Notes: generated by a model from the letters alone, not told the origin. Shown: positions 1 through 12,346, numbered from the stretch's first letter. The stretch is 34,335 nt of DNA from Silene noctiflora (GCA_009801015.1 VHZZ01003687.1:46273-80607), one strand, 5' to 3'. Numbers and translations: made by a program.

Positions 1-600
1 GGAACCACGTTTTCAATAAAGTTTATTTATCGCCAATATAATTTTAATTCGATTTTTTTTTTAAAGTACACCGTAAAATTAATTTACTTAACATATTTGA
101 GTAGTTTTTATTTTATTAAAATGACAAAGTTGTAGTATGTTAGTAAATAATAATTGTAAAAGTAAGTGAGAGGTTTTTGTGGGGTAATGAATGTGGTAAA
201 TGATTGGAAATGTTGGAAAGTGGAAAAATGATTGGGTTGGTGACCTAGGTCGTGACCTTCTGCTTGGGTGGGTGAAAGTGGGTCAAGATTAATAAAGTGT
301 NATTAAGAGAAAAAATTCTGGTGACCCGATTAAGTCGACCTTCTGCTTGGGGATGGTCTAAGACAAATGAAACGAGACGAAATAGATCGATCCCAATTCC
401 CATCTCATCCTTTCACTACAAGTCCTCACTAGCCAATGACCCATTAATCAAATCCTGAGGCTCCTCTCCTCCTGCTCATCTCTCCTTTCCTTGTCCAACT
501 TTCACCCAATTCTACTCACTTCATCGATCAACCCATTAAATATCAGTATTTCCTCAATTCATCAATAAAGTTTCAATCTTTTTTTCTTGTTTCATCATTT
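1..600. promoter_or_regulatory. Upstream region of the FAM133-like gene
   Basis: No coding region is visible. The left part is AT-rich. From about 400 to 600 the plus strand becomes rich in C and T (for example CTCCTCTCCTCCTGC near 460-475), which is typical of a plant promoter-proximal region or 5' leader. A composite sequence (GGTGACC, then GACCTTCTGCTTGGG about 15 bases later) occurs twice, at 239-268 and 320-351. The transcription start cannot be fixed from sequence alone. Position 301 is an unresolved base. Confidence 0.4.
239..351 (+). repeat. Direct repeat upstream of the first gene
   Basis: GGTGACC at 239-245 is followed by GACCTTCTGCTTGGG at 254-268. The same two blocks recur as 320-326 and 337-351, with nearly the same spacing (15 and 17 bases between block starts). 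The intervening bases differ. It may be a local duplication or a paired regulatory site. Confidence 0.55.
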
Positions 601-685
601 GGACATTTGATTTTCCCCCAAAAGTTTCAAACGTTATTTGTTTTCTTACAAATTAGTCATCTGGGCACCTCCCGAATCATCAATT

Positions 686-3600
686 ATGGGTAAAAATCAA
701 GCTTACAAAGCTATGCAAAGATCTAGGGTGGGGTCCAGTAATGGTAACCCTGATGAGGTTGAGGATGGCATGGTTTGTACCCTTCCATATCATTTTGACT
801 TTTTTTCTCCTTTAATTCAATATTTTGTTTGTAATTTCAAGATCCTTTCTTTTGATTTTGTTGTTTTCGTTATTATCTGGGTATTGTATGATATTAATTT
901 GAATTTGTCAAGTTGACATGTCCGTCTTAAACTTAAAACGGGTCAAATTGATGAACTGCTGTGTAAAAGGTTGTGTTAATAACAGATAACACTATATGTT
1001 GCTGTCCTTATAGTAGCAGCAATGTGTAGATTTAGGGGCAAAAAAATAGCATGCGTTGACATTAGGGAACCTCAAGTGAGCAGCAATGTTTGACTAGAAT
1101 ATTCCCCCTTTCCTTGTCAGAAAACATACCTTCTTAATTTTGCTTAAATCGACTCGGTTTTGCAGTGGTTATGTATCATTAAGGAGTACTTATACTCTCA
1201 GGTTTTGAAAGTAAGGAAAAGCTTATGCTGATTTTGATTTTATTTAGTATGCAAATGATGGTGCATTACATCACTTGCTGGCTTGCTGCTTTGGGCATCC
1301 GGTTTGTCAATTGAAGCTCTCCGACTATTCGAAATGCTTTTTCTGGAGTATGTATCGTGTTGTGTTGATGTGAGTTGGCGAGTTTGCTGAAGTATCCCAC
1401 TTGTTAGTCTCTCACAGTGAAAGGTGAGACAAGTTGATCACTTTGTAAACCGAGGGGTTACCCTACCCGTTGTCAATTGGCTTGGGATGGAACGTACTTT
1501 AGGTTTTAGAAAGTGAACTTTGTATCTCCTCCTTGTGGGTGCCCCATACCTGTTTTATGTGGAATTTCACAGGGTGTTTCAAACAATAGGAACTGAGTAA
1601 CACGACATTCTTTGGCTGCATCTTGTAGTATGTACTATGTAATCATGATGTAAGAGATGTGGTTTCTCTCCGAAGTCTTTGAGTTATCGTTTGTGCTAAG
1701 GAGCGACTTAGATATTCTTCTAGCTGTACAATGAGTTGTCACTATCATTTGCACCAAGTATCGTCACTCCTATGTAATTAGATGTGGCATTAGTGGCATT
1801 GTTAGGAATGCAAGATCAGCTGGAAGACATTAAACATCTGAGCATCATAAGTATCATAATGAATCATACCTGGTTTAGAAAAAAAAACCGCTGAAACTTA
1901 ATATTTTAATTTGGGGATAGTACAGTATAAGCAAACAATGCTGATCCTTGAGAAAAAAAAAAGCGGGTTGGTGGGCTTGATTATGTTTGCCTAGAAACCA
2001 ACAAAACACACTTTTTTATTGATTTGTATGGACAAGATGTCATTTTCGGACTTTTTCCTCTCTAATATTTGGGGCGACAAGGCCCCTTCTTGCCCTTCGA
2101 TAATCCACAACTATGGAAAAGGCAAAACTTGTTAAGACTCAGTCATACTAATTTATAGCTTCGTAGTTTTTATTGATGTACAGTTTTCGGCTGTTGATTG
2201 ATAATATGTTCCCCATACATTTACTGATGAGGAGAGTCTCAGGTGGATGGTTCATTTCATACACCAGAGTGGCATGCTGCTCGTTTGGCTAACCTAAAAA
2301 CCTCACACACTGTCACTTGGGAGGAGTTCAAGCAGAAGCAAAAGGTAATATTTTCTGCTTTACTGAGCGCTTCATTGTGGAAACCTTCTTCTTGATGTTA
2401 GTTAATCTCCACAACTTTTAAGGGTTCTTATTTTTCTGTCAAATTGTACAACTTTGGTATCTAACTTCTAATAGCACTTTTAGTTAATCTCCACAACGTT
2501 AAACCCCGTCAATCCCACTAACACGAATAACCATTAACCCAAAAATGATGTGTGATTGTGTGGCGTCTTATTTTAAATACGTTAGGTAGGTTATCAAGTC
2601 AACCCATCCTAGTTATGAGTTATGATCCATTTAAATAAAGTGGGTTATTTGTGTCGAGTTCGTATCGAAAAAACCTCAACCCTACCCCAGCCCAAATAAA
2701 TTTCATGTTGCGTCCGTGTCAGCCCAACCACTGAAATGGGTACAACATCTTAACCCTAATCCACTAACTTTGTTTTTGGTTCTTGTCGGGTTCTCAGATC
2801 AGATCAATGATTGTCATCTCTAGGATTATTACTGTCCTTTTGGAATCTTATATGGTTGGTGACTGTGTAGTTACATGCTCGAAAGTGGAATAGTGATGTT
2901 CATTTAGTGTGTTAAATGTTAATGGTAAATTAAAAGGCAAAGCTGAAACCTCCAATCTCCCTATAGGCATAGCAATCCATGGTTGTTCATGATCCATCTA
3001 AATATAAAGCAAGTAAAATGCAGTGCTTTGGATTTTGTTCTGGGTGCTCATAATATTTGTGATGTTTATTCAAGGGTTATTCTCATTTTGGTGCCCTAAT
3101 GTTTGGGCTAATTCAAAGTCCCTTGTGTTTCATTAAAATCTACTTTGGTGATATGAAATTTGAGATAACTTCAACTTTCATGAGCTAAAGGGTTATGACT
3201 ACAAAAAAATTTTATATAAAAAAAAATCGATCACCAAAGTGATTATTTCCTTTATTTTTATTAAATTTGACTATGTCATACCTTCGGTCACCAAAAGGAG
3301 GGGGAATTGTCCAAATTGAGGTCACCAAATTGGTAATTACCCCAAACTTTAGGTTTTTAAAGTAAATTAGTGAAATCCTAAGATACCAAAGTCGAATTTG
3401 TTCAAAGCTCATGGAACTGATGTGTTGATACTTTATCTAATTAGTTGAACATGCATCTCTCCGATAGTAGTGGAATTGCTGTTATTGCCTAGGTTTGGGT
3501 ATTATGAGTTTTAGACCTCTTTTACCTTTATGCCTTTATGGTGAAATCATACTGATTGGGCTACTTGTTGCTTAGTCTCCATGATTTTAAATCACTGATT

Positions 3601-6600
3601 GATTTTATTTGGCTGGTTTTAGACTTTTAGTATTACTATAGTCAATTTTAAGAGCATGTGCAACCCAGGTTCTCTTTTTCCTTAGTTTTTCGAAGCCTTC
3701 CTATATTTTTACACCTCATCTTTTCTTTTGCCCCCCTTCACCTTCCACTATCTTATCTTCTTCCTTTTAAGGTTTACCCTCCTCTCTAACAATCATAATG
3801 TTTCATCATAATTCTATTTATCCTACAACCATAAGTTTTATCATATAAGCAAATAATAAAACTTGGAATTTTTTGAATAAATATGTGTTAAGTAGAATAT
3901 ATTACTTAAAGAGTTAGAGACTAACGGATGAAAATGGCTCAGTATCTCATTCTATTTATAAAATGAGAAACATGCTATGGATAGTCTAATTTTTTCTATC
4001 TTTCTAAGTACCTTTGGAAAATATTATAATTGATGAAAATCAATTTTAGCCCAATACCACCTTGGAAGAATAGTTAAATACTCGTAGTTAAGAATTAAGG
4101 TAAGGTAACAAGTGTCAAATTGGGACTGCAAGAAACCAAAAAAAAAAAAAAAAATGTATCGCAAAAGCGACTAGATAATGGTTTCCTCCATGGAAAGATG
4201 AGTCTCCTTTGTTTGAGGGAACCCTTTGTACTTCTATAACCAAGGGGAAACTCTATTAAACGAGAAAGAAAAGAAAAGGGAACCCTTTTGCCTTGGTTGT
4301 GGTTCTCTAAGGCTTGTGTTTGTGTCTTTGTGGAAGCCTACTATCTTACTCCCTCCATTCTATTTATATTTTCCTCGGTCATTTCAAAGATTTAGTAGTG
4401 AACTATTGTCATTACCATTGACTTAATGAATTTACATGTAGAGATAGCATATGACTCCTCTAGAAGTAGAAACAGATTGAGCGAAGTATATACGGGGTAA
4501 TTAACTAAGGATTGCATGGTAAATTGGACTTTTTAATTTACTAGATATAGAATTATGCTAATTATTTTGGAATTGACCAAGAAGGAAATGGAAATAATAT
4601 AAATGGCATTGAAAGAGCATAATTTGGAAAGAGCATAATTTCTGGGCCTTTTATCATGCAAGGCTTATTTTTTCGAGCTTGAAATGCATGTACCAAGAAG
4701 AATGTTATGTAACTTTATACAGGCTATTGTAAAGAGAAAAACAGACTCGTTTAAAACCGACAGATAAGGATCCTAATAAAGCAAAAGAATGTGCAAGAAA
4801 TTGCTGGTGCATTTTCAGTGGATATGTTGCCCTCTTAGCTACAAGTGGAGAAAGGTTGGTATCTGGGTTATTTATGAGCTGCCTTTTCTCTCAAGAGTTC
4901 CACAATGTCAGCCTGGTTGTGGCCAATTGGAGGTCCTGTATTATCAGTTTAATTGGATGTGCTTGCCTTGCAATATCCTGCTTTGGGTTTCAAATTTTCA
5001 CTAGCTTTTTATGGCATGGTATAAAATGTGCTACGGGTCGTGGTTGCGGGTGACGGTAGCAAAATCTGGTATCATGATGTCACAGATTTAACGTAATGGA
5101 TCGTGACCAAATGCCTTAATTTTTGCGTCTTTACAAAATCTGAATTTGAGTTTATTTTTATGCATGCTTTCAGCCTATCTTCTTTCTTTTTGACCTTTTT
5201 TTTTTCACAAATACATGTAGCATTTGTTAATATACATGTTCAGAAAAATAGCGGTTTAAAAATATTAATTCACGATGACATCAGTTAGGTAGTAGCCGTA
5301 GTACGTAATAATAGTGATATTTTGAAATATCAGCTTGTGCGAGCAAGGCACTAACGTTTTTCACTGGGTCTAATAATAGTGATATTTTGTTACATAAGTT
5401 GTATACCATGGATTAGGGATTTATTTGTTATCTCTGCTATTCAGGAAGATGCAGTGAAAAGAGGTGAATTAGAAGCTGACAAAGACAGGATGATGAAAGA
5501 ATACAGGGCTCAACTTGATGCAGAAAGAGAACGGAAGCTTTCTCAAGGAAGAAACCATTCTAGTAGCAAATCCAAACACAAAAAAGGTATTGGGGAAGAT
5601 CCTACATATTAAAAAAACGTATGGTATGTCGTGTCTTTGCAGCTATATATATTAAATTATATGTGTGGTTTTATATGGTGCATATACTTGTGTCAAGGCT
5701 ATGCTTCATACCCTTAAGTATATGCTTCTATATCGGTATATCCTTAAGTACAAATGGTTTGTCACTTTTAACTTCTTTATGCACATAATGTATATATAGA
5801 GAATACATTGAAAATTCCATTAAAATTCTAGTATCGAGAATACAAAATGACCTTTTAAATGGTTTCTTATAAACTGACAATTATTTTGGAACTTTATTAT
5901 TTGGCTAATATGACGTGCAATTTCCAGCGTAGAGTGTAGTTAACCCTAAGCAAATATCACTCTTATATTGATGACCAATTCTTGATGATATATCTTCTAT
6001 TTGGTTTCAAAGATAGTGGTGTGGTTGACTCATATATCGATTAAAATCAACTTTGTATGATCACCATAATCAATTAAGGGCAATATAATGGGTGGACGGA
6101 GTACAGTGCACAGGAAAAAAGAGAGAATTTTTGTGTTATGACAAAATGGTCATTTCTTGGTGTCATCGAGTCATGTTTAGGTTTTGTTTTGTTTCCTCAC
6201 TCACACTTTAGTACTAGTTTTGTTAAACTCTACTTCCTAGCTTTTTTTGAAGGCCATGTTCTATATGCTTTGTTTTAGAGACAGAAGAATCTTGATCCTG
6301 TTTATTTTGCATTTATATAGATCATATCAATAAATTTTCCGTCTCTTATGACTAGCTGAACAAAGAATTTCATAGAAGTCCTAATAAATTGTTCAAAGCA
6401 TATGGGACATGAAGGAAAACATACAAGAACTAACGTGAATTGCTTTATGTTGACATTTTAATTTCGAAATTCTTAGATTTGGATTTTGTGTTGCGACAGA
6501 TAAAGATAAAGAAAAGAGTTCGAAGAAACGTAGTAGCAAAAAAAGAAAGGTATTTCCCTGTTAACTTGGTTTGCTTCTTAGCTTTTAACATTTTAATACC

Positions 6601-7229
6601 TTCTCTTAGTTGCCCGTTCTGACTGTTTTATCGATGAAGTTGATAGTAACTTGTTCCTGCAGACCTGCAATTTCTTACCTTCTCTTAGCTTTTAACATTG
6701 TCAAAATAAAATTGTTGTTAAATAAAGTATAATGTATTATTTTTGGACTATCCTTTTTGACCAGTTTCATACCATAAGACGGTCTCATAGGGCTTAGGTA
6801 TTTTCCTTGCGAAATCGACTTTTTCTTACTAATAGACCGTCTCATTGGAGGGCTACCCTGATCTTTACATTCCTTGAGAAATCAAGTTTGTCTTTCTGGT
6901 CATAATTTCACAAGTAAATGAACCCTCTTCCTTATCTACAGCAAGAATATGTCAATATTTCCGCTCAGAATTCTAACCTATGTCACCATTTCTATGTTGA
7001 TCCGCAGCATTCAAAGAGGCGGTCTTCAGATTCAAGCTCCTCAAGCTCATCTTCTGAATATTCGAGTAGTGATGAAGAAGAGAGGGAGTCACGAAGGTCA
7101 AAATCTAGATCTAAGAGGGCAAGAAAGGAAAGAAAACATAGGTCTAGGAGCAAAATTTCGGGCAGCGAGGGTGAAGAGGCCGATGGCCCTCTACCACTTT
7201 CTAGGTTTTTTGGCAATGTGAAAAGCTAA
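686..7229 (+). CDS. FAM133-like Lys/Ser/Arg-rich nuclear protein (5 exons, 200 aa)
   Basis: Coding exons are 686-772, 2243-2344, 5445-5586, 6500-6549 and 7008-7229, all with GT-AG introns. They join to 603 bases including the TAA stop, and phase is kept at every junction. The start is the ATG at 686 (MGKNQAYKAMQRSR), because the upstream in-frame extension lacks an ATG and looks like leader. The protein has a conserved N-terminal half with a TWEEFKQKQK segment and a helix rich in Glu, Lys and Arg (EYRAQLDAERERKL). A basic tract (SSKKRSSKKRK), a poly-Ser run with acidic residues, an RS-like basic stretch and a conserved tail PLSRFFGNVKS follow. The TWEE segment and helix followed by Ser/Lys-rich low complexity resemble FAM133 proteins. 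Basic tracts suggest nuclear location; the molecular role is not established. Exon 4 is only 50 bases. Introns 1 and 2 are long (about 1.5 and 3.1 kb). Confidence 0.85.
773..2242 (+). other. Intron 1 of the FAM133-like gene
   Basis: The donor GTTTGT follows the ATG codon at 770-772. The acceptor CTCAG is at 2238-2242. The intron is in phase 0. It is AT-rich with some repeat-like sequence near 1380-1560, and I see no other gene in it. Confidence 0.8.
2500..2820. repeat. Possible hAT-type MITE remnant in intron 2
   Basis: This part of intron 2 is rich in ACCC/GGGT words (AACCCATCC, GTGGGTTATT, CAGCCCAACC). It ends with GATTGTCATCTCTAG near 2808-2822, which resembles the TTTGACAACTCTAG end of the GGGTC-rich repeat at 13.08-13.54 kb. 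Such sequences are typical of degraded hAT MITEs in dicots. I could not find a clear left terminus or target duplication. Confidence 0.3.
4138..4154 (+). repeat. Poly(A) tract
   Basis: An uninterrupted run of 17 A residues in intron 2 of the FAM133-like gene. It may be the tail of a retroposed sequence or simple slippage. Confidence 0.9.
4349..4486. mobile_element. Degenerate Stowaway-type MITE (138 bp)
   Basis: The left end reads TA then CTCCCTCCATTCTATTTAT. The right end, read on the minus strand, is TA then CTTCGCTCAATCTGTTTC. About 18 of the first 26 terminal bases agree. TA dinucleotides flank both ends (4347-4348 and 4487-4488), as expected for Tc1/mariner-derived Stowaway elements. 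The right end is diverged, so this boundary is less certain. It lies in intron 2 of the FAM133-like gene. Confidence 0.5.
6084..6102. mobile_element. Isolated Stowaway-like right end
   Basis: The sequence ATAATGGGTGGACGGAGTA matches the usual right terminus of a Stowaway MITE ending in the TA target. No matching CTCC-type left end was found upstream in the same intron, so this is probably a truncated or very diverged element. Confidence 0.35.
6774..6848. repeat. Inverted repeat with AGACGGTCTCA core
   Basis: AAGACGGTCTCAT at 6776-6788 is mirrored by AATAGACCGTCTCATT at 6831-6846, about 43 bases apart. It lies in intron 4 of the FAM133-like gene. This core motif is common in small repeats of Caryophyllales genomes, from general knowledge. 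A related fragment (GTCTCTTAATAGACGG) is near 7567-7582. Confidence 0.5.
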
Positions 7230-8208
7230 TAAGCCAGAAACACAAAACTACTCTCAATTTGTATTATGTTTTAAGTTATTTTATCAACAAGAGTTTCTTT
7301 CTTGGAATTATCTTCTTTTCGCTTTTGTCAATCCAATGTCGTCATAAGTACTTGGTTAGTAATGATTTGGGTTTCGTTAACATAAGCTGCTGTAGTTGTA
7401 ATTTCTCAATTATGTTCAGGATAGCTCAATTTACCATATTTTCGCATCAGTATCCTCCCCACGAAGTTAACCAATTCTAGAACCACATTGGTACAATAGC
7501 ACTAGGTACTTCTGAGTACTGAACTGCTTCGACATTGAAAGAACTGTACGCGTATTTCAATAGTTTGTCTCTTAATAGACGGTTTTATACAACATTGATA
7601 TCTTGGAGCTCGTTTATGTGTCATCTTATTCTATTAAGAACGATAATGCAAAATGGTACCTCAAATGTTAAAAACATGTTTAGCTCCGCATTTTCACCTA
7701 GTCTATAATCATGTGTATTGTATTGAACTATTAACACCCATAGTGAGATAGCCATAGATAGAAACATGTAATTTATTCGTCACTAGGCAAAATAATATTG
7801 AATTATGTATAAACTAATTTTTCGGCATAAATTTTTGTAAGGTAGCTCAAACAAGTTAAATTGATAGCTTCCAGTACAAAAGGGAGGAAAGGTGACAAAT
7901 CTGACAATTCGAACAAACAAAAAGAAATCCAAAATCTCAATGAATGAACTGTAACGAGTGGACGCAAAAACTCTATTGCAAAAAGCCGCAGGAATGTACA
8001 ACTCCAAAAGAAAAAAGACCGACCAAAAAACAAAATATACGAAATTGCAAATCATCTCCAAGACAAATTCCGAAGAAACCATAAGCTAATTAAAAAAAAA
8101 AAAAGAGTTTATTCCATATGGAAAAAATGATCCAAAGGGCCCGTCTCTTGTTCCACATCCCCGAATTCTTGTATTCTTCCTATATAGTCTGTCTCGGTTT
8201 TGTTTCAG
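7230..8208. other. Tail-to-tail intergenic region
   Basis: This region lies between the stop of the FAM133-like gene (plus strand) and the stop of eIF2-gamma (minus strand), so it should hold both 3' untranslated regions. It is AT-rich. A minus-strand AATAAA (TTTATT at 8108-8113), about 96 bases after the eIF2-gamma stop, is a candidate poly(A) signal. I found no clear canonical signal for the other gene and no further gene. Confidence 0.5.
8108..8113 (-). terminator. Candidate poly(A) signal of eIF2-gamma
   Basis: AATAAA on the minus strand, about 96 bases downstream of the TAA stop at 8209-8211. The distance is plausible for a plant 3' UTR. Plant signals are loose, so this is only a candidate. 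Confidence 0.35.
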
Positions 8209-11200
8209 TTAAATGGGGCAGGGTGGTATATCAATTGTTGTACCGGCTTGAATTTGGCCCCACCCAATAAGTCGCCAATGCTTCTCGACACGACGGCTGA
8301 GTGCGATCTTCTCACCTTTGCTTGTGCAAACTGGAGATGTCAGTTGCAATTTTGCCAAGTCGTTTTTGACGGCAAGTACTCGGGCGCCAGTTGACATGGA
8401 TCCAATGTTCAACATAAGAATTTCACCTTTGGTTAATTTTGTGACCTTGCCTTGTTTCTCCGTCCCCTTAGTCCTGACACCAAGCAGCCGTCTTAGCAAG
8501 AAGAAATTCACCTGCGCCATTGGGAGTTCGTGGGTTCAGCAATCCAAATAACCAATAACTAGGGATAGAAGGCCAAAAGGACGAAGAAAACAGTTTTGAA
8601 TATTGTTACACTGAAAAGTAAAAATCTGACCAACTTAACACAAAGCCTGATGTATTTTTAGGCTAAATATGAAATTGAAATAATGAAAGTGTGCACCAAA
8701 ATATAGAAGGAAAGTGGAAGTACAATGCTACAGAACAAAGGAAGTTACCTCTAGCTCAACGAAAACATCTGGAAGAGATCCAACATCGCCAAGTACTTGA
8801 CCTACCAATCGGTCAGCACGGGTTAAAGTAGGGTCCATGGTTGTTCCAACCCCAATCAAACCTCCTGGCACAGCAAATTGTAGCTCGTTCTGATCAGCAT
8901 ACAATGAAACTATTCTGGAATATATGGGCGTGCACTTAATGTTTCCAGATTCATCTTTCACAACAATTCCAGGACGAACCTCAATATTTTGGTTCACCCT
9001 CAGAACACCCTGCAAGCATTTGCACAGACCATAAGTAACACTTACAAAGAAAATGTAATATAAATTAGCAGCTCATTGGCACATTTGAAAATTATAGTAA
9101 CCACTATATAAAATCGTGAAGAAACTAAAACCAGCGATACCAGCATACCTAAGCAAATGAAGTCACTCCAAGCACATAACAGTGTATGTCTCGTTTCATA
9201 TAAAAACACAGCCTCAGGCATGGTCACTTCCACTAGAAATGCTATATAAAACAACTGGGTCTCATTATTCTCATATCATCAGATGAAAGCGTCTTTGACA
9301 AACAAAGACAAGCTGAAGTCCATTGTTTTCTGTCTCTCTCTCTTTTATTTGATCAGAATAACATAACGCAAATTGTACATGTGCCATCATTATAAAATAC
9401 ATATTAAAGTACTCTATACAATTTAAAACAGTTAAAATTCGTTACATTCATCATGGAGGACATGCAAAAAGCAGAACAAAATAGAACATAAACTGCAGGA
9501 GTGTCTGGAAAAAGATCACGGCATACAACAAAGCTTAAATTGAACTTACATATACAGCATAACAACAAACAAACAAACAAAAAATCTTTTATGAGGGACA
9601 TTCATGCATATCAGCTCACTTAATATAGGGAACCTTAGACACTACAGCATGACACTTATGGAGACATCAACCAAGTGATACTGGGTAAGAAGAGAACCTT
9701 AAGAATACTTCCTCCAGCAACACCACCACGTATATCATCAACCTCATAACCAGGTTTGTTAACATCAAAAGAACGAATCACAATCATATTTGGTGGCGAG
9801 ATAAAATTCCTCTCAGGAATGGGAATCTTTTTTACGATATACTCGCAAACAACATCAATGTTGTACTTCAATTGTGCAGAAATTGGAACTACTGGAGCTG
9901 CATCAGCAACAGTTCCCTGCAAACCAGACAAGCAATAGTTAGTGTTTAGCAATACGCATCATTTTACCTTCTGGCAAAAGCAAATGCATTCAGACAATTG
10001 GGTGATTCAAGACAAGATACCTGAACGAATTTCTGAATCGTTTCATGTTGGTTGATAGCTACATTTTCTTGAATTAGATCAACCTTATTTTGAAGAATGA
10101 TGATATGCTGAAGTCGCATGATTTCAATGGCAGCAAGATGCTCGGAGGTTTGAGGTTGAGGACAGCTCTCATTGGCAGCAATTAGAAGTAAAGCGCCATC
10201 CATAATAGCAGCTCCATTAAGCATGGTGGCCATGAGAATATCATGACCCTGTAATCAACAATTAAGATAGACGAATCACCCTATGAAAATCTATATGCTA
10301 AAAAACAGAAGTCTTCTAAATCTCATACTACTTGAAACATGTGATTCAGACAACAATTCAGATTTCAGACTGTGCTACTCCAAGTATTCTAATTCATCCA
10401 CGTACACGTGTCTCACACTCTATACTAGGACATAGGTATTTTAAGCCAAAATGCGCCGCCTTTTCATAAAAATAGCCGAGTTCAATGCTTGGACAAGCAT
10501 CCACTCTGGACCCATATCAGATACTTGTAAGCTAGTTCAAGCAAAATAGCTAGCAAAAGAACAAATTAAGCACTATCAATTGTTGTAAAGACCATCAGAG
10601 GAATATGCATGCATACAAATATAGAAAGCAAAAAGTTAGAAAAACAAGGGAAAGTTGTGTAAACTAAGACCATAATCTGAGGTTTATTGACGTCACCAAC
10701 GAAAAAAGGTGAAGACGTATAGTAATTTCAATAAATGTTGACTCACTGGACAGTCGACAAAAGACACGTGTCTCAGAAGCTTCATCCTGCAGTTTTCAAA
10801 TCCAGGCACGTCACACATAGGACTATCTTCCTTTCCACTTCCATATGCCCTGTAAAATCATTTGTCTATTATGTTGGCAACGCTATCAAGTTGTATGCAA
10901 AATGCTACCTCCTACCTACAACAATCTCCCCTGATTTGCAAGAGATTTCATATTCTAAATAATACTCCCTCCATCCCTTTTATATTTTCCTATAATGTGA
11001 GGTAAGCTAAGTCAGATTGCATCGATATGATAAATATTAGACATACTTATAAGACTTAGGTCGTGGGCATCGTTCATCCTCACATTTGTATATCTTTGCA
11101 TTAGCATATCCGAGCTTGATGGTGATATTACGCTCCAACTCGTTCTTAAACCGTACAGTCTGCAAAAAGGAAGCCAACAATTATACATTGCAGACTGAAT

Positions 11201-11506
11201 TAGTGCTTCATGCAACACGTCATGGAATTATCAATAGAAACGTGCCTGTACACCAGATATTGCTTTAACAACAGTTGACTTTCCATGGGCCACATGACCA
11301 ATGGTTCCTGGGAATAATAAAAAGGGTGCAGATGAGATTTCAATTAAAAACAATGCCCTACAGTGAGTTGTGTACTTGTGTGGCAAATACAGAAAAATAC
11401 CAATATTAATAGTTGCTTGACGAGAAATAACTTCTGGTGAAAGAGGATGTAGCTTTGCCACATCCAATTTGCTCAAGTCTTGCTCCATTAGCCCTTTACG
11501 CGCCAT
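8209..11506 (-). CDS. EIF2S3: Eukaryotic translation initiation factor 2 subunit gamma (464 aa)
   Basis: The GTPase core of eIF2, which carries initiator Met-tRNA to the 40S ribosome. Coding exons in order are 11506-11401, 11307-11246, 11159-11047, 10849-10747, 10248-10021, 9916-9698, 9009-8749 and 8511-8209. They join to 1395 bases including TAA with phase kept throughout. The start is [15 protein letters not shown], identical in style to other plant eIF2-gamma. Visible GTPase motifs are GHVAHGKST at residues 39-47 (P-loop), the switch I Thr in ERNITIKLG (Thr69), DCPGH at 126-130, NKVD at 182-185 and SAQ at 217-219. The C-terminal half carries the beta-barrel domains with the conserved VGVGT-type and [16 protein letters not shown] segments. 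The length equals the usual plant length. The intron after codon 56 appears to begin with GC. No frameshifts or stops are seen, so it should be functional. Confidence 0.97.
10965..10995. mobile_element. Truncated Stowaway-like terminus in an eIF2-gamma intron
   Basis: TA followed by CTCCCTCCATCCCTTTTATA matches a Stowaway left end. It lies only about 50 bases from the splice donor of the eIF2-gamma exon 11159-11047, on the intron side. No right end is present before the exon, so this is a solo terminus. Confidence 0.45.
11160..11245 (-). other. GC-AG intron of eIF2-gamma (86 bp)
   Basis: On the minus strand the exon ends GGTGTACAG and the intron begins GCACGT, ending TTTTTGCAG before ACTGTACGG. 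This junction gives SGVQTVRFKN, the sequence expected for the family. A GT six bases upstream (GGT|GTACAG) would also keep frame but would delete Val55 and Gln56. Confidence 0.75.
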
Positions 11507-11929
11507 TCTGAATGAAGTAGTTAAACTCCGCTACCCTTGCAACACCTGCAATAGATATTAATAAGCAGGAATGTGCAATATTGGCATACAAGTTACCAAA
11601 CAGTAAAACCAGAATTTAAATATTCATTTAGTGGAGGTAAGGTTATCTACAGTCTGGATATTATATATGGGTATATCTATGATGAGGCTGCCTCATAGTA
11701 TAAGACACCATTTATAGTGCCAACTCGGCAATAAAACCCCTCTTTCTTGCTTGTGTACAAAATATCAATGAGGGCAAGGGGGCAGGCAAGTGGCAAGTGT
11801 AAAGGATGAATGATGAAAATTAATCTGGTCGGGAATAAGATATATGTGTTCATTTTAATTCAAATTGTCAAGTTAAAACAAAAACAAAACAAAAAATTAG
11901 ATCCACATTTCCGAAATGGGGCAATTTCA

Positions 11930-11961
11930 TTTGATAGAAAGGAAAATGGGGCAATAACTTA
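11930..11961. mobile_element. Possible Stowaway right end
   Basis: The segment ends ATAAGAGGGAGTA, the typical right terminus with TA. The left end was not identified, so this is a weak call. It lies in the inferred leader intron of eIF2-gamma. Confidence 0.3.
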
Positions 11962-12346
11962 GAATAAGAGGGAGTATATTTGAAGTAAATCCGATAAAAC
12001 CTCTCCATCTCTAAGCTAGAATCAAGTTGAGTAAAACATGTGTTGCTCAAACTCTTACAAATTTAAAGGCTTGAATGACTGCGGTGAAGCCACGTCCTTC
12101 TTTCATACTACGACAGAAACTTGATTGACACACTCTCACAGGAAGGAAAATTTGAACTCCTCTTTCACCCTAACTACCGACCCTCTCATAAAGTCACCTA
12201 TCTCAATGTTAGACCGTATCACCTAGCATCGGCTAAAATGATTCCAAGTATAAACATGTACTAATACTGTAATAACTAACAATAACGTATCCTATGAGCA
12301 CACATGTTCAACCATTTCCAATTGAATTACCAAGCAAAAAAACATA

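Noticed and set aside
7783..8082. A 99-codon minus-strand open frame downstream of eIF2-gamma.
   Set aside because: Low complexity, rich in Phe and Leu from AT-rich DNA, and it lies in the expected 3' UTR or beyond.
11047..11159. Lys-Ser in the CPRP-K-S-Y segment of eIF2-gamma where some relatives have Met-Cys or Glu-Cys, hinting at loss of a zinc ligand.
   Set aside because: This loop varies among eukaryotes and I could not align relatives, so no loss can be claimed.
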